NCBI GenBank assembly: GCA_013399855.1
Contig: VXAY01006690.1
Coordinates: forward strand, 94,834 to 158,833
Length of the DNA stretch: 64,000 nt
Origin: Oxyruncus cristatus
Lineage: Eukaryota > Chordata > Aves > Passeriformes > Cotingidae
Direction of reading: 5' to 3'
Positions 13,631 to 23,913 of the stretch are shown one piece after another. Every line of letters begins with the position of its first letter. The first letter of the stretch is position 1. The notes beneath the pieces are model-generated. The model was not told the origin of the DNA and searched no databases. It saw nothing but the letters and a program-made list of their open reading frames with translations. Position numbers and translations under genes: made by a program.

Positions 13631-15751
13631 CTCTGGCTACTCTTGTATTTCAGTTCTACAGTGAACTGCCAAGACAACTAGAACAAGAGATCAGCTCAAT
13701 GACAAGCTCCTCTGGCTTCTGCAGCCACTTCCTTTTTTTTGAACTTTGTATTCAAGCTCTTCCTGCTTTTTTATTTTTTTATCCCTGTCATCAAAGCTTT
13801 TATGTTGTTCTGTTTTTTGGAAACTCTTAGCTTATAGTATAATACATTACAAAGTATATACATAAACTTCCCTGAAAAGAATGTGAACAAGGTTAAAAAA
13901 TGAGGCTTTCTAAAGATGACAGAAAATGTTGAGCTTCAGAATACCTTTGCAATAAAATGTTGGGTGAGCTTATGTGCTGCATTTGTTCACAATGATCATG
14001 TAGCCTCAGTGGTCTCATACCACACTGCTGCCATATAATAGGAAAATAATCATTAAATATATCCCAGAGGTGGGTTTAGACATAATTCTGCTTTGCTTGG
14101 GGACAGTGGAGGAATCAAAAAGCCAAAATGCAAGAAGTAGGAAATATATCAGATTGAACACTTTGTTTTTTATTGTCGCAGGAAAAGACAAAAATAAAAA
14201 ACGGTAGATGAAAGTAAAAATATTACCCCCCCTTTTTTTCTCATACGAATCTCCACAAGAATGGAAAAATAAAATTCAAGGCCATTCGTTAACATTACAA
14301 AACTCAAAGCAAAGCCAGAGTCATTACATGGGCCCATGATAGTATGAGATAACTAATTTTCATTGGCTGCTTTTCTGGACAAATCTATCCTGCAGAGTTT
14401 CAAACATACAAGTGTGGGCATACAAAAAACAAACAAACCAACCAGACTTTACTGTCATTCAGATGTTCTTATCTTCAAGTTTTATAGCGCTGTCATACAA
14501 ATACAGGTCAAGAAAAGCTGTACTAGTGTACTGAACACATATGCATAACTTGCTTTTCAATCCCTTTAACTTGTTTATTGTTGTCTGTTAAATGTCTTTA
14601 TAAGTGGGAGTATGAGAAATAGGTTGGAGATAGGAAAGGAGAAACCTAATTTCCAGCAGTTTGGCTTAGGAATGGCAAATGACATCATCGTTACTGTATT
14701 TCTTTCTGTCTTTGTCAATAGGATTAAACTACATACTTTATTATATTTTATCTTCTTTCCATCATGTTTTTTTCCTGTGTGTTTCACAGCAGAGAGTGCT
14801 AGTGATGCTGTTTCCTGGGAGACATCTGAAGTTATTAGTTTGGACATTAAACACCATATTTAACTGTTTGTGATTAAAACCAGGTGTAAGTGAAGATATG
14901 TGTAAAGAAAATGTTCCTCTGGTAATACAGACAAAAATGTCTGTACTACAGTCAGTCTCATTCAGCTAAATTGATTCAGTTTGTATTAAACATCATATTG
15001 CTGTGGATACTTATCAACAAATATTTTGAGACAATGTTTTCATTGTGAGCATTAACAAAATGAGTTGTGTGGGTAAACTCTGAGGTAAGATTTCTGACGG
15101 TCAAATTGGAAGAATTCTGTGACTTGGCTAGGATTTTTTTTTTCTGAAATCTTTTGCCTCTGAAAACTCAGTTTGTTCAAACACACTGTTTTGTCAGGAG
15201 AAATTATATATGTGTGGGTTGTTTTTTTTTAAGTGGACAGTAGTTTGTTTGACTTGCTCTGAAATATAAGATAATTGTATTTGTGCGCATGCAGGCATAA
15301 ATGCACAGTGTGCTGTAAGCTGGAAAACAGACCATTTTGATTAACTCAGTCTGAAATATTTTTATAACTTTCAGTTAATAAAACATTCAGGATTGCTATT
15401 ATTTCCTCTTATAAATGATCAGTGTTCTTTTAGGATAGGAAAATGCTTGTATACATAGGCTTTATATGAAATTATAGAATTCATTTGGTGCTTGGTGCTA
15501 TGCCATATTTAGTGGTATGTATTAGCTAATTATTTTAATCAGTCAAGGAGATTTCATAATTGTTACTATGTACACATTTTAAGCTAATGACTACTAAAAT
15601 TACATGAAGAGCTGTTATTATATGAAGAACTTAGAAATAAGTGGCAGATCTGATGGGTATCTACCACGGTCATTGCTTCCCAGTTGTCTGGAGGCTGGTT
15701 TGCAGGTATTATTTTAAACATATAACGCTCCTTGTTCAAAGAATGGGTCTG

Positions 15752-15778
15752 CATATATATATGTGTGTGTGTGTGTGT
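15752..15778. repeat. Compound (AT)n(GT)n microsatellite
   Basis: About nine AT/TA bases are followed by (GT)8-9 without interruption, a standard dinucleotide microsatellite. The Thr-His repeat in a minus-strand frame here is a shadow of this repeat. Confidence 0.9.
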
Positions 15779-18751
15779 AAAAAACGTACCAAGTATATTA
15801 GTGTAACTCAAACCCCCATTTTTTTTTAAAGTCTACTTGGTTTTGTCTGTATATAACTCATATGTCAAGCAGTTTCATCAATATTCTACTAAAAATCTTA
15901 GGAAATCATATTTGAATGGCCCATACAGAAGTGCCACCTTCTGCTTCTAACTGTGCAGTGAAAATGATTATTGAAATAAACAAGTGATTTTTATATTTTC
16001 TGTGTAAATACACCATAAAAAGGACATTTCAAAGGTCAGCTAAGCCCAACAGTCATATAAATTATTTTAATCTCTACAAAGAACCCTCACAAAACTTTCA
16101 GCTTCCAAGGAACCACCACCAAAGATATATTCTATAAACTTAGTCCTTTGAAGCTATCCTCATATAGACAGCTCTGTTAAAGCTAAATAAAACCTTCAGA
16201 TGATGCAGGTTGTGTGGGACCAGGACTCAAGAAAGTAGTGTTTTGGGATGCTCGAAAGAACAAATACATATGGGTGAAAAACATTCTAAAGCCAGAGGCA
16301 GCCTCACATTGATCTAGAATCTGTGCTATAAAGTGACACTGATGATCAGCAGACTCAAAAGCTAAAAAAGGCCTCCTGTATTTATATAGTACTGTAATGT
16401 GTTTTAGCTTCAAAACAACATGAGGCATAAACTGAGTGCATTGACTGATAAGTTTGAAATCTGAGACTATGTTATAATTTCATTACAATTTCAGATTAGA
16501 TGTTACAAAATAGCCCTTCCATGGTAAACAGTTGCAGTTGTGAGTTTTCATTCCTTTTGAAAATTATATGCAGGTGGTGGGTGCTTAGAAATTAAGGTAT
16601 AAAGCAGACATTAAAAAAATACAACATTTGAGAAATTCACCAATCAACCCGTAGGAAACTGGCAGCAGAATTAGGATTTTTGCAATGTAAGTTTTCAAAG
16701 TCTAGGGAAGCATCGTAACAAGACAGTCATCTCTCTTCTTTCCTCTGTTCTAGGGAATTTTGTTTTTCCCTTTCTGTACAATATAACAGTCCCATTTTGT
16801 CACTGCGGTCAGTAGCACTCCCTGTTTGTTACACACTATGGGACTTAGCTCTATTATTTATCCATGGCAGATAAGAATCTAGGCCATGTCTGTCCAAGAA
16901 AACGTTGAACAGGTTTCAAAAGAATGATTATAAGCCAGATGCACTTAAAACAGTTTGCCACCTCCTTAAGTTGTTTTGTAATTTACAAAATTCAGCTCAG
17001 CTGATTGAAGAGATGATAAAGTCAATTTAAGTCACCCAGTTTAGGGAGCTGCACCTGCAACTTTTCCCTCTAGACATGGTCTTGCCTGGTAAGTAGGAGG
17101 ATCAATGGCAGGTTAATGCAATTGGCAATGTAAGAAGCTGGTAAAAAAAAAAATCCCCAAACCAGATCTATTATTATTTGTGTGGGCTATTTTGTAAACT
17201 ATTCAGGCAGAGATTTTTTTCTTCATAGATATCTCCAAAGTGACAGCCAACACTCTACTAAAATTAATCCCAATAATATAGATAATGATGTGCTACATTG
17301 TTTTCAATATAGTTATTCCAATTTTATGGGAGTATAGTATTGAACTGAATTCACTCCGTTAAGACAAATACAGCAAACTATAGCAGTGGACCACTTTGAG
17401 CCTTGATCTGTATGTGTTCAATCTGGTGGGAACCACATGCTTGTAACTAAAAGAGAGATAAAAAGAAGTAGAGTCAGAGAGACAAGAACATATTGCTTTT
17501 GTTTAAATTTACAGTACACATAGTACTTGTTTTCCTTGGCATGTGTTATGTGCTATATAATCTAATAGATAAATAAAGGCACTGATTGTTTGAAGCATGC
17601 TGAGTGATGACCTGAACCAGCAAGTATGCCTTGATGGAAAACTCTCACTTAGAGAAACAGAACTTTTATTCATCAGTGTAGGATCAGCTTATTTGCTGTG
17701 GCTGAAGGGTTTGAGTCTTCTCTGTCTTGCATGATACAGGGAAAATTAGACCCACACAAAGCATTGGAGTGATTTGTTTATTGACTGTATTTTGATTTTT
17801 ATGGGCTGGCCTATTGACATTTTTAACACAATACATTAAAATAACAGGGAGGAAAAAGTGATACAAAATGATTTTTCCTCAGCTATTTCCTCTATGTTTG
17901 CTGTCCAGCAGTCAGCAGAAAAGGAGGGATGGTTGTAGAGAAGGTGTAGTGCCACAGCTCTACCAAGAATTTATTCTCTCAATAGTAAGAGGCAGAGCAG
18001 CAAGTACAGTATTAGTTTCTGCTGTATTGCTGAATAAACTCTAGAAAGTGGTTTGCAGTGAGAAATACATATCCTCCTGAAACGTATTTCCCCTCACAGC
18101 ATGTGCCTGTGCTTTCAGCAAGAGTGAGTTATGCTACATTAGCAATAAAGGGGAAAGATGAGCCACATTTTTAAAGGTGCTTAGGCAGCTGAAGAGGTAG
18201 GTAGATGACTAATAGGATTTAGGATCCAAGCCTGGGAAACCTAAGTATCTTTAAAAGTCTCACATGAAGTTATTACAGAAAACCTTCAACTTCCATGTCT
18301 GCCCAAACAGTGATAACCTACCAACAGGCCATTGATTTAATTAGTAAATCCTTGTGTCCTGGAAAAACTAGTTGGACAGCCTTTTCTGATAATTCCAGAT
18401 ATTTCTGGTTTCCACACAAATTACTTTGTATTCTATAGACAAAAAAATATTGCAATGAGGATGTGGACCTCTCCTGAAAATAGCATAGGGTTTTTTTTTC
18501 TGCAGGTGTTGCTTTACCAGTGACATACATCTCTTAAAAAGGTAAGTTATGCTCTATGCTGTGAATTAATGGGCTGCTTAGTAGGTGGAAAGCTGGTCCA
18601 GATAATCCTCCAAGTCATCTAGTTCTTTATGTGAAATGAAATCCAAGCCCCGATTCCTGTGTTGGTGTCCCAGATTGGTGATTTCTGACCCTTCTTCCCA
18701 GGGCCTACTCCACCACTGTCACAACCCAGCATGCGGTCCCAGCCCACTGCT

Positions 18752-19166
18752 GAGAAGGGCAGAGAAGCTGGTGAAGGGTCTGGAGCACAAGTCTTATGAG
18801 GAGCTGCTGAAGCAATCTGGAGGAGAAGAGGCTCAGGGGGGCTCTTATCACTCTCTACAACTCCCTGGGAGGAGGCTGTGCCGAGGTGAGGGTTGGTCTC
18901 TTCTCCCAGGCAACCACCAACAGGACAAGAGGACATGGCCTCAAGCTGCATCAGGAGTGGTTTACATTGGACATATAAATGCCCAGTTACGTTGGGCATT
19001 GGAATGGGCTGTCCAGGGAGGTGGTGGAGTCCCTGGAGGTGTTTAACGAAAGACTGGATGTGTCACTCAGTACCATGGTCTAGCTGACATGGTGGTATTT
19101 GGTCACAGGCTGGACTGGATGGTCTCAGAGGTCTTTTCCAGCCTAACTGATCCTGTGATGCTGTGA
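18752..19166 (+). mobile_element. CR1 LINE 3' end, plus strand, abutting the LRMDA CpG island
   Basis: Diagnostic CR1 blocks occur in order: GAAGCTGGTGAAGGGTCTGG, AGCACAAGTCTTATGAGGAG, CTCTCTACAACTCCCTGGGA, TTGGTCTCTTCTCCCAGGCA, GACATGGCCTCAAGCTG, GGTGGTGGAGTCCCTGGAGG and, at the 3' end, GGTCTTTTCCAGCCTAACTG. The copy ends in GATCCTGTGATGCTGTGAG, the decayed form of the short 8-base tandem tail typical of avian CR1. The 5' end is truncated as usual. Frames through it are broken, so it is a dead copy. Its 3' end meets the CpG island with essentially no spacer. Confidence 0.95.
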
Positions 19167-19366
19167 GGCGTGGCGGTCGGTTGTGTGCCGCTTTGGACTG
19201 CCGTTCCAGGCAGGATGTCGCAGCGGGGCCCCGAGCGGCTGCTGGACAGGGACGCCTGGGGCCTGGACACACAGACCCTCGCCCCACGCTCTCGCCCGTC
19301 GGCCCCGCGTTGGAGGCCCCGGTCCTGCCCAGGGCCGGCGCTGCGCCCCCCGCGCGGCCGCAGGAG

Positions 19367-19659
19367 NNNNNNNNNNNNNNNNNNNNNNNNNNNNNNNNNN
19401 NNNNNNNNNNNNNNNNNNNNNNNNNNNNNNNNNNNNNNNNNNNNNNNNNNNNNNNNNNNNNNNNNNNNNNNNNNNNNNNNNNNNNNNNNNNNNNNNNNNN
19501 NNNNNNNNNNNNNNNNNNNNNNNNNNNNNNNNNNNNNNNNNNNNNNNNNNNNNNNNNNNNNNNNNNNNNNNNNNNNNNNNNNNNNNNNNNNNNNNNNNNN
19601 NNNNNNNNNNNNNNNNNNNNNNNNNNNNNNNNNNNNNNNNNNNNNNNNNNNNNNNNNNN
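19367..19659. other. Assembly gap (293 N) in the CpG island
   Basis: A run of 293 N, flanked by CGCGCGGCCGCAGGAG on the left and GGTCTCGCAGGGGCCGAGG on the right. Extreme GC content explains the failed assembly. Its length may be an estimate, so reading frames cannot be carried across it. Confidence 1.
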
Positions 19660-20081
19660 GGTCTCGCAGGGGCCGAGGCGGGTTGGTTTCCAGCCTCTCG
19701 TAGCACCGCGCCAGGGACCGCCGCAGGTATCGCCCCTTCGCAGCCGCGCTGGCCCGAGGCCGCCGAAGGGAAGGGGCCGAGGAGCCGCCCGTGCCCCCGC
19801 CAGCACCGCGTGGTCCCGGAGTTGTGCTCAGAGCCCCACGGGCTGCGGGAGGGGGGGGATGTGCCCCAGCGGTGCTTTCTCAGAGCTGGGAGGTAGCGAA
19901 GCACCGGGTTGTCGGTGACGGGACAGTGCTGCTCTGCCGCTTTGGCTGCTGCCGTGCAACAGGCGCATTGCTGCGCTGTGATGAGGCAGCAGCGCGGCTC
20001 CGGACACCCTTCGCTCCCCTACGAGATGTGCGGTGCAGCCCGAGCGGGGCCCGGCGGGCCGGGAGCGCGTCGTGCTCCGGG
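19660..20081 (+). CDS. LRMDA: Candidate LRMDA exon 1 (partial, two possible donors)
   Basis: The next exon starts exactly on a codon boundary, so exon 1 must end on one. Two donors in the island satisfy this. Donor A is CAG|GTATCG after 19726; its frame is open from the gap to the junction and reads VSQGPRRVGF...APRQGPPQ, so the ATG could lie in the gap or further left. Donor B is GGG|GTGAGC after 20081, a better splice match; its frame is open only after a TAG at 19701-19703, ends RRAGSASCSG, and contains no ATG. An ATG at 19215 left of the gap (MSQRGPERLL) is another possible start if the gap contains a junction or keeps the frame. Identification rests on position and phase, not on recognised homology; the N-terminus of this protein is poorly conserved as far as I recall. 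The exon boundary and start are unresolved. Confidence 0.4.
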
Positions 20082-23000
20082 GTGAGCAGCGCCTGCTCTC
20101 TCGGGCCTTGAGTGGGCTGCGGGAAAAAGCTGAAGGGGAAGGAATGAGATCTGCTAAGTGTTGTTCCTCCTGAAAGTAAGCACTATGTACGTTTCGTTTC
20201 GGTTAGAGGGAAGTTGGAAATCAAAACGCATCCTGCTGGCCTTTACCCAGTGGTTTATATGGCTACTGAAAAATTTTCAGGTTAAAAATTGGTGACATTA
20301 CTACCGAACCTGTGGCTAAAATTAGCAGATTATTTATTCTCCCCCCCTCCCCCGCCCAAGAAAAATGAAGCTTGTCTTCTTTTTGAAAATGGCTTGCCAT
20401 TAAGCAAGGGTGCAGCCCATCTAATTGCTTCTTTAATCTGGTCACTATTCTATATGGAATTCATGTAAATATGTGTGTGATATGAAGGCAATTGGCTAAT
20501 TTTGCAGATGCTGCAGGAAACGGTTCTTGTGGTCTCTGTGGTGCACTGTGGCACTTAGTAACATGCTTCCTTCTTCCCTTGGGCATGCCTTTAGCCCCTT
20601 AATTTGGCTATGTGCCTACCATACAATCTTCTATCAGCATAGAGTAAAATGTAATGCTCAGCTGATTGGAAATGTTCTCCACATGTGATTCCCTTCAGTG
20701 GGAGAGAATATGCAGTATTGAGAGTTCATACATGACTTTTTGCTGACATTCCTTAAAGAGATTACTCAGTGAATGTCATTGTAAAATGATCTTGGAGATT
20801 AAATGGTAATATCCTCTGAAACTAAAGCAGAAGAGAGGTGCAACTGCTATTGACTGGTTAACTTATGTTCTAAATATTTTGTAAAAACATATTTTTTTCC
20901 TGAATTGCATACAGTGTGTTGAAGAGTCTGCAAGAATATCTGAGACGTCCATAGCCTGTCTGATGCTGGGCTTTCTGGGAAACTTTCTGAACGTTTCAGT
21001 GGGATATTGAACAGGGCATCAGTAATAAGAATGATTGACTATGACCAACCTGTACTATATCTGAGTTGGAGAATTAGGCAATGGAGACCTCTACATCCAG
21101 TTTTTAATCCTATGTGATGTTCTGTGACTGGTATAGAAAAATCTAAGAAATCTGCTGTTACTGATGTGCCGTGCAGCCAAAGAGCTGGAATCTTGGGAAA
21201 AGTATGCTTGCTCTCATCTCTGTGATGACATATCCGGATATGTACTTGAAAACTCATCCTCGTTTTGAGGGTATTTGAGATGGATGTAAAAGTATGAATC
21301 ATGTATGTTTTATTGTTTCCTGAGTAAATAATTTTGAACTGAAAGAACGAAAATGAAGAAATGTTTTCTTTTCCTGTCCAGACTACTAAAGTCTTGTTTT
21401 ATATCAACACTGTTCAAATACTAAAGAGTGGGGAAAACTTATTCAAAAAGGTTTATCATGTTTCATTGCTGGCAGTTGCTGCTGGTCTTACCATAAAAAG
21501 GGCTGTTGGGTATCTGAAGCAAATTCATGTATGTGGGGTGTAGAAATATGAAGTCAAATGCCCTTTGTGTGTTTTCTGAAAAAATAAATATAATTGTTTT
21601 AAATTGAAAAATATGTTTGTACTATGAGTGTACTGAAGTGAACTCTGTGGAAGTAAAATCCCTTTTAAAAGGCCTGAGTGTTAAAAGGTCATGATAACTG
21701 TATGTCATCTGCAGATATGCTTGTGAATAATGTTTGTACCAGTTCTGTAAACATATATGTGTATTATAACAGTTTCAACACTGAAGCTTTGCAACATTTT
21801 ATGTATTTTGTCTCCTCTGTGCTCCAAAACCTTTGTTTGAACCTTTTTCTTCCGTTTCTGTTCTTGTGGAGGTAGAGCGTTTTTGGCCAGGTAAGTTTCT
21901 GAAGCAGTGGGAATGCAGGGCAGAGTCCTTGGCTCCTTCTCCATCACTCTTCCCTGGGTCAAAAGCGAAGTTGTGTGTGTTCCTGCTGTGTTTCTAGTTG
22001 CTCAAGGTGGTCTTGTGCTCCTAGTGTTAGTAGGCATCATATTTTAGTCATTTCTGTTTCAACATATTACATTGAACCAAATGCTTAATCCAAAGTATTA
22101 TTCTGCTGTTAATATGCTGACTTTTGAAGTGTTCACAAGCATTAATTTAAAGAAATCTACCATTCAGTGAAGAATGAAGTAATTCTTTTATGCATACCTT
22201 TGTGTATGCTGTAAAATGCATTGAAATTTATCTTGGGTGTAAACTGGAGGAAAACCTCCACATATTTAATTCAATAAATTCTGCAAAACATTTTCTGTTA
22301 CATCCCAACCAGTACAATGCCAATTACCCCAAACAGTTCCTTTCCCTTTTGTCCTTATATTTGCTTAAGTCGTGTGTACGTCTGGTAGGAGAATATATTG
22401 CAAGACGAGCTATGATCTAAAAAGGGGAAGAAGTTGTTAAACTGAGCTTCAAGCTACTTGTTTTCTGCTCGTAAAAATTATTTCACTGCTGTCAGCTTTA
22501 TCTGTTGAAATTATTGAACAAAATTAATTAAATGGGATGCCATACAGTATTATCAGATTGCAATAAGTTTTAGAGTGTAAGAGACTGGGATGACTTGCAA
22601 AAGTGCATACTGCCAGTCTGTTCTGCAGGGGAGTCTCTATTTTAACAGAAGGTGAAATACGATGAAAACAAAATTTGATGGACTTTATTTTGCGTACTTT
22701 CCATCTAACATATTTTAGACCAGTGGAATATGGTGTTTAAATTGACTTTATATTAAATATGGAGATAATAATAGTATCTTATAGGTAGTGGTCTAACACA
22801 GTGGTCAAGTTCATTTAACTAGCAAGTTACCATTAAGGGCAACCAAGATTTGTGTCGCACAAAATCTGAAATGTTAGTGTTTCGAACACTGACAATAGGT
22901 TTGGCAGGCTATGTCGGTTTTCTTTGAAGAAATCAAACCAATGACTTCGAAAACAGTACAGCAGAAAGAACAGAAAAAGTTTGGGTGTTTTGTTGTTTAT

Positions 23001-23812
23001 GTTTTTTCTGGAAACTCAGATAATCCTGGCTAAAAAAAAAAAAAATAAATAAATCCCAACCAAACAAAAAAATCTGAGTAGACTGGTTTTTTTGTCACCA
23101 CCAATTCTTCCTATGTTTGCTAAAGGTTGGTTAGATGGGCTGATATGAAATAAAGAAAAGACATTTATGAGTATTTTGGGTGTAATGAGAAGTGTGATCT
23201 GAACATAGGTGTTGAAGCCAGAAATCTTTGAGACTTACATGACTGTCTGAAAAAAAGGCTGCATGCTTTGTTTTTCAGATCATGGGCAGCCCTCTTGCTC
23301 TGTCTCTGGTATGTTACTGGGAGTAATAATCTTCTCAGGGAATGGTTATGAGAGTGGATTGACAGTACACTGCTTAGGTATTTCTGCACCAAACTTTACA
23401 AAACAGTCTTTTAGTATGTTGTATATGGAGGGCCAAACTGGAATGTCCTTTGCATGGCGTCTGATCCTTCAAACAAATTTCTTCTGGAGTTTATCAGAAT
23501 GGTAATAGAAAGAAATGTTAGGTCAAAGTATTAACAGTGAAATTGAAGAAACGTGATTTTTATAATCAAATTATTTTTACCTGAAAGGAGACAAAGCATT
23601 GTACATAAGACTATAGATGTAATAAATATTAAGTTGATGGTATCAATGGGAAAATGAGATTGAGATAGATTTTGTAGCAGTAAAACTTAAGTAGCTTAAA
23701 GCTGTAATGAATATTCCTGGTATTGCATGTTGTCATTGTATCAATGAGACAGAATTTGGACAGGAAACTAAATCCGCTTACAAAATGTTTCCTTTCTGCT
23801 TCCAATTCTCAG
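20082..23812 (+). other. LRMDA: LRMDA intron 1
   Basis: About 3.7 kb from donor B (or from 19727 with donor A) to the acceptor CCAATTCTCAG at 23802-23812, which is preceded by a pyrimidine-rich tract (TTTCCTTTCTGCTTCC). The first bases continue the CpG-rich composition and then fall to AT-rich DNA. A C-rich tract (CCCCCCCTCCCCCGCCC) lies at 20341-20357, and a CACATGTGA E-box at 20680-20688. No other gene or transposon was recognised. Confidence 0.65.
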
Positions 23813-23913
23813 GTGTCCTACATTAGTCAAGACTGTGAAGAAATTCCAGAATTCCTAGGACGAAAATATGGACATATGGCAAAAAGGCTAGATCTTAGCT
23901 TCAACTTGTTAAG
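23813..23913 (+). CDS. LRMDA: LRMDA coding exon (start of the leucine-rich repeat region)
   Basis: This 101-base internal exon has a good acceptor (polypyrimidine tract, then TTCTCAG) and a near-consensus donor (AAG|GTATGT). It enters in phase 0 and leaves in phase 2. The 33 codons read [16 protein letters not shown], then RKYGHM, then [12 protein letters not shown], where the last R is split across the junction. LDLSFNLL is the canonical leucine-rich repeat core (LxLxxNxL). From memory, human LRMDA has nearly the same segment, followed by S-L-E-G-L from the next exon, which fits the phase. LRMDA is a small cytosolic leucine-rich repeat protein needed for melanocyte differentiation; loss in humans causes oculocutaneous albinism type 7, and it is reported to link Rab32/Rab38 to the Retriever/Commander recycling machinery. 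An in-frame ATG at 23876 could start a shorter form (MAKRLDLSF). No later known exon was found, as expected for a gene with very long introns. Confidence 0.85.

Larger units (their letters stand above)
7446..18751. other. Non-coding AT-rich DNA between two CR1 copies
   Basis: No gene supported over 11 kb. It holds low-complexity stretches (listed separately), a nine-C run at 10885-10893 and a small 17-base imperfect duplication of CTTAGGGGCATA at 13321-13352. The longest frames, such as 12584-12952 (122 codons), have no family resemblance and no convincing splice signals. The region is either the 5' flank of LRMDA or an intron of a transcript starting near base 1. Confidence 0.65.
19167..20110 (+). 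promoter_or_regulatory. LRMDA: CpG island, probable LRMDA promoter and first exon
   Basis: This is the only complete CpG island in the window: very GC- and CpG-rich on both sides of an assembly gap, with blocks such as CCCCGCGCGGCCGCAGGAG and GCCCGAGGCCGCCGAAGGG, and no clear TATA box. It lies about 3.7 kb upstream of the recognised LRMDA exon and in the same orientation as the splice signals that follow, which is what a broad housekeeping-style promoter would show. The gap hides part of the island. The true start site cannot be placed from sequence alone, and a divergent minus-strand transcript is possible. Confidence 0.7.

Noticed and set aside
19063..19918. Long open frames of 177-253 codons on both strands through the CpG island
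   Set aside because: They span 293 unknown bases, most begin at non-ATG codons, and high GC content suppresses stop codons. Part of them translates CR1 sequence.
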